Assembly: GCA_964480455.1 (NCBI GenBank) | Contig: CAYZQI010000044.1 | Location: 1 to 30,365 of the forward strand | Reading direction: 5' to 3' | From: JAABSX01 sp964480455 | GTDB taxonomy: Bacteria > Bacteroidota > Bacteroidia > Cytophagales > Microscillaceae | DNA length: 30,365 nucleotides | Notes under the pieces: generated by a model | The model's input: the letters and a program-made list of their open reading frames with translations, nothing else | Told to the model about the DNA's origin: nothing | Database searches by the model: none | In this document: positions 8,350 to 16,900 of the stretch, piece after piece | Position numbering within the stretch: position 1 is the first letter of the stretch | How the letters are laid out: each line of letters opens with the position of its first letter | Translations under genes and position numbers: made by a program

Positions 8350-9201
8350 ATGCGCACACTTCCACATACGCTCAAAATAGGGCAAAACCTCCTAGATTTG
8401 TCCACACCAAAAATTATGGGAGTTCTTAACCTTACCCCCGATTCTTTTTTTGATGGAGGAAAATACACCCAAGAAACCCTACTTCTAAAACAAGTAGAAA
8501 AGATGCGGCAAGAGGGAGCTACTTTTATAGACATTGGTGGATATTCTACTCGCCCAGGTGCAGCACATATTCCCTTAGAAGAAGAACATCAGCGTGTAAT
8601 TCCTGCCATTGCATTGATTTTGAAGCACTTTCCTGATGTACTTATCTCAATAGATACCTTCAGGGCAGCTATTGCCAAGGCTGCAGTAGCTCAGGGTGCA
8701 TTAATAGTGAATGATATTAGCGGCGGAGAACTTGACGAAGCTATGTTTGAAACCGTAGCCAAACTAAATGTGCCTTATATTCTCATGCACTCACGCGGCA
8801 CACCCAAAACCATGACTCAACTCACAACTTATGAAGACCTTATAAAAGATATTTGTCTGTACTTTAATAAAAAGGTACGCCAATTGCAAGCATTAGGGCA
8901 GTATGAGATTATACTTGATGTGGGTTTTGGTTTTGCTAAAAATAAGGCGCAGAATTTTCATATATTGCATCACTTGTCTGTATTTAAAAACTTGGGGCTA
9001 CCACTATTGGTGGGTTTATCCCGCAAATCAATGATTTACAAGACACTTTCCATAGAGCCTAGCCAAGCACTCAATGGCACAAGTATTCTCAATACCATAG
9101 CACTACTCGGCGGGGCATCAATACTCAGAGTACATGATGTGAAAGAAGCAGCAGAGGCAGTAAAGCTAATGGAAGCACTCAAAAAGTCAGAAAAAATTTG
9201 A
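8350..9201 (+). CDS. folP: Dihydropteroate synthase
   Basis: Joins p-aminobenzoate to 6-hydroxymethyl-dihydropterin pyrophosphate in folate synthesis, in the cytosol; it is the sulfonamide target. At 283 residues it has family length. TIM-barrel signatures in order: IMGVLNLTPDSFFDGG (22-37), GATFIDIGGYSTRPGA (56-71), SIDTFR (100-105), VNDISGG (120-126), LMHSRGTPKTM (145-155), DVGFGFAK (190-197), GLSRKSMI with the key Ser-Arg-Lys (222-229), and RVHDVKEA at the end, whose Arg-His contact the pterin phosphate. The first gene of a pair with cdaA, whose ATG is 4 nt past this stop; the folP-cdaA arrangement is common in Bacteroidota. Confidence 0.97.
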   Translation: MRTLPHTLKIGQNLLDLSTPKIMGVLNLTPDSFFDGGKYTQETLLLKQVEKMRQEGATFIDIGGYSTRPGAAHIPLEEEHQRVIPAIALILKHFPDVLISIDTFRAAIAKAAVAQGALIVNDISGGELDEAMFETVAKLNVPYILMHSRGTPKTMTQLTTYEDLIKDICLYFNKKVRQLQALGQYEIILDVGFGFAKNKAQNFHILHHLSVFKNLGLPLLVGLSRKSMIYKTLSIEPSQALNGTSILNTIALLGGASILRVHDVKEAAEAVKLMEALKKSEKI

Positions 9202-9205
9202 TAAG

Positions 9206-10081
9206 ATGCTAAATTCATACTTAATGATATTTTTATTTCAACTTGGTTTTTTACAGATAACTTGGCTAGATATCATAGACATTCTGCTGGTATCTGTATT
9301 ATTGTATGAGCTTTATAGGCTAGTAAAAGGTAGTGTGGCAGTGCGTATCTTGCTTGGAGGGCTTTCTATCTTGATGCTGTGGCTAGTGGTGAGTGCGCTC
9401 AATATGGAGCTACTCAGCACCATACTTGGGCAGTTTATTGGGGTGGGGGTGATTGCTGCACTCATTCTTTTTCAACAAGAGATACGTAAGTTTCTACTCG
9501 TTTTGGGCAAGGCAAATTACCTCAATAATAGTTTCTTTATATGGAGTTTTTGGGGTAACAACTCTCTGAAAACCAACATTGATATAGATGTTTTTGTAGA
9601 GGCTGCCCAAGAAATGGGTGCTTCGCTCACAGGGGCTTTGATGGTTTTTTCAAAAGGAACAGAACTAAAATTTTATGCTGACTCTGGCGATGAGATAGAT
9701 GCCAAAGCTTCTAAACGCCTCATTATCTCGATTTTTAACAAATATAGCCCTTTGCATGATGGTGCCATGATTATCAGCAACGAAGGAAGAATCCAAGCTG
9801 CAAGATGTATCTTGCCTGTTTCCGAAAACGACCAAATTCCTGCTTCGCTAGGATTAAGACACCGTGCGGCTATTGGGCTTACTGAGGTAACTGACGCGCT
9901 CATCATTGTAGTATCAGAAGAAACAGGGGTCGTATCACTGGTGAGGCACGGAGAAATCTACAGAAATCTTCCACCCAAAGAGCTCAAGAAAAAGATTGCT
10001 TATTACCTTACCCAAAAAGAAACCCCCACAGAAATAAGCAATGCCATCACCCTCAATGAGGGAATAGAAAAGGAAGTCTAG
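9206..10081 (+). CDS. cdaA: Diadenylate cyclase CdaA (c-di-AMP synthase)
   Basis: Membrane enzyme that makes the second messenger cyclic di-AMP from two ATP; c-di-AMP governs K+ and osmolyte transport and cell-wall balance. At 291 residues it has three N-terminal membrane helices (about 22-40, 44-65, 72-90) and then a DisA_N/DAC domain with both catalytic motifs, DGA at 185-187 (SPLHDGAMII) and RHR at 218-220 (LRHRAAIGLTE). The ATG at 9206 is 4 nt after the folP stop, so translational coupling is likely; an in-frame ATG at 9224 (MIFLFQLGFLQI) is equally plausible as the start. No CdaR-like or GlmM gene follows, unlike the Firmicutes operon. Confidence 0.96.
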   Translation: MLNSYLMIFLFQLGFLQITWLDIIDILLVSVLLYELYRLVKGSVAVRILLGGLSILMLWLVVSALNMELLSTILGQFIGVGVIAALILFQQEIRKFLLVLGKANYLNNSFFIWSFWGNNSLKTNIDIDVFVEAAQEMGASLTGALMVFSKGTELKFYADSGDEIDAKASKRLIISIFNKYSPLHDGAMIISNEGRIQAARCILPVSENDQIPASLGLRHRAAIGLTEVTDALIIVVSEETGVVSLVRHGEIYRNLPPKELKKKIAYYLTQKETPTEISNAITLNEGIEKEV

Positions 10082-10171
10082 TGTAACCTTGTTTTGTGCT
10101 TAGAATAGTAAAAAACTATTTCCTCATCATATTAATTCTACATAGCTAGTGCAAATCAATAGAATTATGCT

Positions 10172-10179
10172 TATATTTG
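10172..10179 (+). promoter_or_regulatory. Candidate -7 box for the Rpn gene
   Basis: TATATTTG fits TAnnTTTG and lies 25 nt before the ATG at 10205. The -33 element is not obvious. A small AATAGT/ACTATT hairpin at 10104-10120 may separate it from cdaA. Confidence 0.45.
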
Positions 10180-10204
10180 CTAGGAACACAATAGCAAAAA
10201 GCCT

Positions 10205-11137
10205 ATGTACCTAGCCCCTTTGAATTATGACCGTTTTTTTAAAAAGGTCTTTTCAGATACTTGGATATCCAAACGATTTCTAGAAGATTTCTTTGAAATA
10301 GAAATCGAGGAAATAGAGCTACTTGATATCGAGAACCGATTAACAGATGACGCAAGCCTAGTAAAGTTTGACTTTAGATGCAAAGCAAACGGCGAGTATT
10401 TCATTATTGATATGCAGCAATGGTACAAGCAAGACATCATCCAGCGGTTTTATACCTATCATACCCTCAATACAGTATTGCAGCTTGAGTCTTTGCCCAC
10501 TTCTAGTTTTACCCCTATCAAAAAAACAGTAAAAGATTATTCTGGGCTTGCACCTGTCAAGACGCTTATCTGGATGGTAAATGATAAACTGGGATTTGAA
10601 GATGATTTCATTTCTTTTACCAGCTTACCTAGCGATATGGAGGACTTTCTAAATCACCCAGCTTGGGAAACTCAAGACTGGAATACAATCAAGCTACTTA
10701 GGGCGCATCTTATAAAAATCCTTGGTAACGACAATAAAAACCTAGGTTTCCTAAGAAAAAATCAACTCATCTTTGCCTTTCAAGAAAATATTGTAAAAAA
10801 TAAAAAACTGAAAGAATATGTGAAGTGGTTTGAATTTGCCAAAAAAACCAAAGACCCCGAAAATACTTTCAATGACTTTGATAACTACGCCAAAGATGAA
10901 GTTTTTATAGAGATAATGCAACGCCTCAACCAAAATAAGCTCAATGAGGAAGATTACAGCTACCTCCGCTACTACTATGAGTTTGAAGATAAAAAAAATA
11001 TCTGGGCAAAAGAAAGTAAAAAAGAAAGTATGTATTTAGTAGCTAAAAGCTTGCTATTGAAGAATATAGACATACAAATCATTGCAGAAGCTACGGGACT
11101 GAGCTTGGAAGAAATTGAAAAACTAAGACATGAATAA
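10205..11137 (+). CDS. Rpn-family PD-(D/E)XK nuclease / putative transposase
   Basis: Belongs to the recombination-promoting nuclease (Rpn) family, once labelled 'putative transposase' and related to PD-(D/E)XK nucleases. The 310-residue product begins MYLAPLNYDRFFKKVFSD, typical of the family. The nuclease core is visible as Asp56 (KFDFRCK) and Asp69-x-Gln71 (IIDMQQ), where Glu is commoner than Asp at the second site. The C terminus has the alanine/leucine helix pair ending in ATGLSLEEIEKLRHE, a pattern seen at the end of many Rpn proteins. Members cut DNA and promote RecA-independent recombination in E. coli, and some act in phage defence; neither is shown here. It is followed, with an 8-nt overlap, by a truncated copy of its own C-terminal part. 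Confidence 0.87.
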   Translation: MYLAPLNYDRFFKKVFSDTWISKRFLEDFFEIEIEEIELLDIENRLTDDASLVKFDFRCKANGEYFIIDMQQWYKQDIIQRFYTYHTLNTVLQLESLPTSSFTPIKKTVKDYSGLAPVKTLIWMVNDKLGFEDDFISFTSLPSDMEDFLNHPAWETQDWNTIKLLRAHLIKILGNDNKNLGFLRKNQLIFAFQENIVKNKKLKEYVKWFEFAKKTKDPENTFNDFDNYAKDEVFIEIMQRLNQNKLNEEDYSYLRYYYEFEDKKNIWAKESKKESMYLVAKSLLLKNIDIQIIAEATGLSLEEIEKLRHE

Positions 11138-11393
11138 AGATAAGCATACAATCAATCATCGTATTGAGGAAGAAAACAGCTACCTCCGCTACTACTGTGA
11201 GTTTGAGGATAAAAAAAGTACCTGGGCAAAAGAAAGTAAAAAAGAAGGAATTAAGGAAGGTAAAAAAGAAGGAATCAAAGAAGGTGTGTATTTAGTAGCA
11301 AAAAATGCAATCAATCAAGGTTTAGAAAATGAAGTAATTGCTACACTCACAGGCCTGAGCATTGAAGAGGTTAAGAAAATCAACCAAATTTAA
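11130..11393 (+). CDS. Truncated Rpn paralogue (C-terminal remnant)
   Basis: An 87-codon frame whose ATG overlaps the last 8 nt of the Rpn gene. Its residues from about 12 repeat the C-terminal part of that gene (ENSYLRYYCEFEDKKSTWAKESKKEG), then an expanded KEG repeat typical of Rpn tails and the terminal helix LTGLSIEEVKKINQI. The nuclease core is absent. At DNA level 10945-11026 and 11165-11246 are 82-nt copies with only about six differences. It is best read as the scar of a tandem duplication or of a paralogue lost by recombination; whether the short product is made is unknown, although the ATGA-style overlap would allow coupling. Confidence 0.72.
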   Translation: MNKDKHTINHRIEEENSYLRYYCEFEDKKSTWAKESKKEGIKEGKKEGIKEGVYLVAKNAINQGLENEVIATLTGLSIEEVKKINQI

Positions 11394-11426
11394 AATTTAG
11401 ACTGCATCAAAAAAGAAGAAAAATAC

Positions 11427-13688
11427 ATGAGTACAACACAAAAATCTATGCACCAACTAGGTGAAAAGCTACGAAACAAAGAACTGCGCCCACCTATGCC
11501 CTTTGAGAGTTTTTTGGATTTGGCAAAGGAAAACCCAAGGCTTATTTTCAGAGATATATTTCAGCTTTTTTATGATATGGTGCATTATTATGTAGATGAA
11601 AACACATCTAGCATAGATGATACTTCACTGATTGACTTTGAACAGTATAATTTTTCTAACCTTTTTGAGAAAGATTGCGATAATCCTTTCTTCTCTGATG
11701 GCTTGTTTGCCAACCGATTTATCAAACTTACTGATGGCTTCAAGAAAGGCGTTCAGAATAAAAATATTTTCTTGTTTGAAGGCCCCCCAGGCAGTGGCAA
11801 AAGCACCTTTCTAAATAATCTCTTGCAAAAATTTGAAGAGTACTCTCGCACACCCGAAGGCACAAGCTATGAAATCTACTGGCGGCTAGATGTAAAAAAA
11901 CTAGGCGGCTACCAACGTGTAGAAGCACTCATGCAGCACCTCACCATAGAAAATGATGAACCAGAAACAGAAGCAAGGTACACCCCTTTCAAAGTGCAAG
12001 CAGAGAGTTTTCCTCACGAATACGTTGAGTTTTCTTGCCCTAACCATGACCACCCTATATTGCTTATTCCTAAATCTTTGCGCCATGATTTCCTAGACCA
12101 AATCATCACTGATGAGCAATTTAAGCAAGAACTTTTCAATGAAAAAGAATACGAGTGGGTCTTTAAAGATGTGGCATGTAGTATCTGTACTTCTCTCTAC
12201 ACACATCTGCTAGACATTTTAGGCGACCCCTTGGCGGTTTTTGAAATGGCAGGCGCGCGCAAAGCCATCTTCAACCGACAATTTGGCGAAGGCGTTACAG
12301 TATTTAACTCTAGCGACCCTATCTACAAAGGCTATATCACCAGCCCTACTATCCAAAGTATGCTCAATGCTTTGCTCAAAACCGATAAAGTGAACTACAT
12401 CCACTCAAATCTTGCCCGAACCAACAACGGTATTCTTGCTTTGATGGATATTAAAGAACACAACGTAAAGCGCCTCATGAAGCTGCACGGCATCATCAGT
12501 GATGGCGTTCACAAAGTAGGGCTGATAGAAGAACGTATCAAATCGCTTTTTGTAGGCTTGGTAAACCCACAAGATAAATTTCATTATGAGGACATCCCCT
12601 CTTTCAAAGACCGTATCATCAATGTAAATGTGCCTTATGTACTTGATTACAAGACCGAAGTACGCATCTTCAAGAATAAATTCGGAGAAAATATTGATAC
12701 GCTTTTTCTGCCACAAGTGCTCGACAATGTGGCTAAAATTATAGTCTCTTCTCGCTTGAATCAAGATTCGCCGACCATTCGCCGCTGGATTAAAAACCCA
12801 GAACGCTACCGTAAATACCTTGATGAAAACTACCTATTGCTCAAAATGGAAATCTATGCAGGCAATATCCCTAATTGGCTCTCCGATGAAGATATGAAAC
12901 GCTTTGACCGAAAAATCCAGAAAAAAATAATGGAAGAATCTGAGCAAGAAGGGCATTTTGGATTCTCAGGAAGGCAATCACTCAATATCTTCAATGAGTT
13001 CTTTACAAAATATGCTAAAACCGATAAACTCATCACTATGGATACGGTAGAAGCTTATTTTAGTAAAAATCGCTTGCATGATGAACTCCCCCACGGCTTT
13101 ATAGAGTCGCTCAGAGATATGTATGATTTTGAAGTACTACAGCAAGTCAAGGAGTCTATTTACTCTTACAATAGAGAAAATATATCAAAAGACATTCAAA
13201 ACTACCTTTTTGCGATTAATTTTGAAACAGGCGACACCAAGACCAGTCCTTATACTAATGACATCATAGAGATTTCTGATGAGTATTTTAGAAAATTTGA
13301 AATCATTATCTTAGGAACTGAAAGTACCAATCGTGAGCGAAGATTTTTCAGGCAAGATACCCTTACAGAATACATCACCGAAACTCTAGCACAAGAAATC
13401 CAGCTTGAGGGCAAAAAACTCAGTGAAACACAACAATTCAAAAAGATATTTGAGAAATATACTCAAAATCTTAAAGAAAATGTGCTGGCAGTCTACCTCA
13501 GCAATGACAACTTCCGCCGTGCTATCTTAGATTATGGCAAAAAAGGTTTTGAGAAATACGACTACCGTATTAAGCATGATGTAACAGCACTGATTCAGAA
13601 TCTACAAGAAAAGTTTAGCTATAATGAAGAAGGGGCAAAGCAAGTAAGCATTTATGCTATAGACAAAAACTTAGCAGAAAAATACTGA
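11427..13688 (+). CDS. prkA: PrkA/YeaG-family AAA+ serine kinase-like protein
   Basis: A 753-residue AAA+ protein of the PrkA (YeaG) family. The Walker A motif GPPGSGKST is at about 119-127. A Cys-Pro-x-His-type element (SCPNHDHPILLIP) near residue 203 is followed by Cys-x-x-Cys (ACSICTSLY) near 250-253. Then come the family segment NNGILALMDIKEHNVKRLMKLHGIISDG (about 333-360) and the C-terminal domain (RKIQKKIMEESEQEGHFGFSGRQSLNIFNEFF). Relatives are protein kinases induced by starvation or sporulation; the B. subtilis protein has also been described as an AAA+ protease. The usual partners YeaH (DUF444) and SpoVR are not in this window. It is about 100 residues longer than E. coli YeaG. It starts 33 nt after the Rpn remnant and may be co-transcribed with it. 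Confidence 0.85.
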   Translation: MSTTQKSMHQLGEKLRNKELRPPMPFESFLDLAKENPRLIFRDIFQLFYDMVHYYVDENTSSIDDTSLIDFEQYNFSNLFEKDCDNPFFSDGLFANRFIKLTDGFKKGVQNKNIFLFEGPPGSGKSTFLNNLLQKFEEYSRTPEGTSYEIYWRLDVKKLGGYQRVEALMQHLTIENDEPETEARYTPFKVQAESFPHEYVEFSCPNHDHPILLIPKSLRHDFLDQIITDEQFKQELFNEKEYEWVFKDVACSICTSLYTHLLDILGDPLAVFEMAGARKAIFNRQFGEGVTVFNSSDPIYKGYITSPTIQSMLNALLKTDKVNYIHSNLARTNNGILALMDIKEHNVKRLMKLHGIISDGVHKVGLIEERIKSLFVGLVNPQDKFHYEDIPSFKDRIINVNVPYVLDYKTEVRIFKNKFGENIDTLFLPQVLDNVAKIIVSSRLNQDSPTIRRWIKNPERYRKYLDENYLLLKMEIYAGNIPNWLSDEDMKRFDRKIQKKIMEESEQEGHFGFSGRQSLNIFNEFFTKYAKTDKLITMDTVEAYFSKNRLHDELPHGFIESLRDMYDFEVLQQVKESIYSYNRENISKDIQNYLFAINFETGDTKTSPYTNDIIEISDEYFRKFEIIILGTESTNRERRFFRQDTLTEYITETLAQEIQLEGKKLSETQQFKKIFEKYTQNLKENVLAVYLSNDNFRRAILDYGKKGFEKYDYRIKHDVTALIQNLQEKFSYNEEGAKQVSIYAIDKNLAEKY

Positions 13689-13700
13689 CGCACTGGTATA

Positions 13701-13737
13701 AGAGGGTACAAGTTAAATTGACTTCCTTGTACCCTCT
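13701..13737 (+). terminator. Hairpin after prkA
   Basis: A 12-bp perfect stem (AGAGGGTACAAG 13701-13712 with 13726-13737) and 13-nt loop lie 13 nt past the prkA stop. There is no U-run after the stem, so it may stabilise the mRNA end rather than terminate. Confidence 0.6.
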
Positions 13738-13864
13738 CTCTTGAGAAGAAAGAAGGGGTAAAATTCCTAAAAATGGAAATTTGACTCGTACCCGATATAA
13801 GGTAGGTACAATGCTTTAAAGTTCTGTGTTAATTATCACAGCAAACTCAAAGAGGTCTAGTTTT

Positions 13865-13913
13865 AAATACCACGCTGAAAGATTCTTTTAAATAGACTTA
13901 CAGCGCGGTATTT
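13865..13913. terminator. Terminator between convergent prkA and gltB
   Basis: Arms AAATACCACGCTG (13865-13877) and CAGCGCGGTATTT (13901-13913) pair with one mismatch around a 23-nt loop, followed on the plus strand by a T-run. On the reverse strand the stem begins 25 nt after the gltB stop and ends in a short T-rich stretch, so it probably serves both genes. Confidence 0.8.
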
Positions 13914-13937
13914 TTTATAATTGATTGAAAAGTGAGC

Positions 13938-16900
13938 CTACTGCAAGAGTGCTTTTGCTTCTTTTACTACCGCATTTTGCAGCTTATCAAGCAGACTTTG
14001 GTTTCGCTCTTCCAAGGCACGCTTAAAATCAATCGGCATTACTTTTACAAATTTTGTTTTGAGTGTTGCCCAATCTCCCAATACTTCTTTGGCAAGTTGA
14101 GACTGTGTGTACTGGAAATGATGTTCAATATACATCAAAATAATGCTTTCATCTTCAGGCGTAAGGGTTTCGGTTTGTACCATCTCACGGTTCAGTTTTT
14201 GGTCAAAATCTTGGTTTTTATCCCAAATATATGCCACACCTCCACTCATACCCGCAGCAAAGTTGCGCCCTGTATTGCCCAAGTTAATCACTAAGCCCCC
14301 TGTCATGTATTCGCAGCCGTGGTCGCCTATGCCCTCTACTACGGCCTTCACGCCCGAGTTGCGCACCGCAAAACGCTCCCCTGCCATGCCTCTAATGTAT
14401 GCCTCGCCCGAAGTGGCCCCATAAAAAGCTACATTGCCCACGATACTGTTTTCTGCGGGCTTAAATTTGGCAGCACGGTCAGGGTAAAGGATTAATTTTG
14501 CTCCTGAAAGTCCTTTGCCTACATAGTCATTGGCATCACCCTCTATCTCCATGGTCAGTCCTTTGGCAGCAAATGCAGCAAAACTCTGCCCTGCTGTACC
14601 TTTAAATTTCAAATGAATCGTATCATTGGGAAGCCCCTTCATACCATAGCGTTTTGAGATTTCATTAGAAAGCAAAGTACCTACGGTACGGTCTGTGTTT
14701 TTAATATCAAAATGTACACGCACGGGTGTTTGGCTTTCTAGTGCAGCTTGCACTTTATCTAAAATTTCCCAATCCAGCACTTGGTCTATTCCGTGGTCTT
14801 GCTCCTCTTGTTTGAAAAGCCCTACTTCAAGCGTAACGGGTGGTTTGTAGAGTATGGCAGAGAGGTCTAAGTTTTGATGCTTCCAGTGGGTCAGATTTTC
14901 ACGCATCATCAATCGGTCGCTTTGTCCTATCATTTCATTGACCGTTCGGAAGCCCAGTTCAGCCATAATTTCGCGCAGTTCTTCTGCCAAAAACTTAAAG
15001 AGATTGACTACATACTCAGGTTTTCCCGTAAACAAAGCCCTAAGTTCCTTTCTTTGCGTAGCTACACCTACGGGGCAAGTGTTCAAATGGCATTTGCGCA
15101 TCAAGATACAGCCTGTGCTTACAAGTGCTGCCGTGGCTACGCCAAACTCTTCTGCACCCAACAAGGCAGCAATGGCAAGGTCTTTACCTGTACGAATTTG
15201 CCCATCTGCTTGTACAGTGATGCGGCTTCTGAGTTTGTTCTTTACCAAAGTTTGATGTGTTTCTGCTACACCCAACTCCCAAGGCAGCCCTGCATGTCGG
15301 ATAGAACTGAGGGGCGAAGCACCTGTCCCCCCATCATGCCCCGAAATCAAGACCACATCGGCGTGTGCTTTTGCTACACCAGCAGCCACTGTACCAACCC
15401 CTGCCTCAGAAACCAGCTTGACGTTGATGCGTGCCTTGCGGTTGGCATTTTTGAGGTCAAAAATCAATTGTGCCAAGTCTTCAATAGAGTAAATATCGTG
15501 GTGTGGAGGGGGAGAAATCAAACCTACACCCGGGGTAGAATGTCTTACACGCCCAATCCAATCATCTACCTTGTGTCCAGGGAGCTGCCCACCCTCTCCG
15601 GGTTTTGCCCCCTGTGCCATTTTGATTTGCAGCTCATCGGCATTGCTGAGGTAGTAGCTTGTTACGCCAAAACGCCCCGAGGCGACTTGCTTGATAGAAG
15701 AGTTCATAGAATCACCGTTTTCTAAGGATTGGAAGCGGATTTCATCTTCGCCTCCCTCGCCGCTGTTGCTTTTGCCCCCTATGCGGTTCATAGCGATAGC
15801 TAGGGTAGTATGTGCTTCCCAAGAGATAGACCCAAAAGACATGGCGCCTGTGGCAAAGCGTTTGAAGATGTTTTCGGCAGGCTCTACCTCTTCTAGTGGG
15901 ATAGATTTTCCTGCTCTGAATTTAAGCATACCTCTAAGCGTAAGTGCTTTTTGAGTTTGGTCATCTATCAGTTTAGAATATTTTTTAAAGATTTGGAAAT
16001 CATTGCGTTTGGTAGCTTCTTGTAAAAGATGAATGGTTTTCGGGTTGAAGATATGCCTTTCGCCACGCTGTTTCCACTGATAAACTCCACCCACCTCGAG
16101 GCGTTGTTTGAGATTGGGTACTACAGGAAAGGCTAATTGATGCCTGAGGAGCGTTTCGCGGGCAATGTCATCTAGTTGCATACCGCCAATGCGTGAAACT
16201 GTACCCGTAAAATATTTATCAATTACTTCTTTATCAATGCCTAAGGCTTCAAAGATTTGCGCTCCTTGGTAAGATTGCAAGGTAGAAATCCCCATCTTTG
16301 CAAAAATTTTCAAAAGCTCTTTGCCTACTGCTTTGATGTAGTTCTGTTGTAGTTCTTCATCAGAAAGCTGTGTATCTAGCATTGCTTTCTTTTTCATGTA
16401 GGTAATTGTCTCGAGGGCCAAGTAAGGGTTAATGCCTGAAGCTCCATAACCAATCATGGTAGCAAAATGATGCGATTCCCATACATCAGAAGCCTCTGCC
16501 AGCAGACCAATATTGTCTCTCAGCCCTTTGCTGATGAGGTAATGGTGCACTGCCGACATTGCCAAGAGAGAGGGAATTTGTGCGTGGCTGCTATCTGCGC
16601 TTCTGTCTGAAAGAATAATGATAGAAAAACCATCTATTACGGCATCTTCGGCATACTTACAAATACGCTCTATGCCTCTTGCAAGCATTCCGGGGGCGTA
16701 GTCTGCCTTGAAATAGGTATAAATGGTTTTGGTCTGAAAGCCTTTGTGGTCTATGTGCCTAATGCGCTCTAAGTCTTCATTGCTCAATACAGGCTGAGGC
16801 AGTTCAAGAGAGTGGCAGTGTTTGGGGGTTTCGGTAAGTAGGTTTTGATTGACTCCTACATACGAAATTAAAGACATTACGCTGCGCTCTCTGATAGGGT

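Noticed and set aside
14874..15725. Long forward frame of 283 codons
   Set aside because: It is antisense to gltB and rich in Cys/His/Ser from the complementary codons; no signal or domain.
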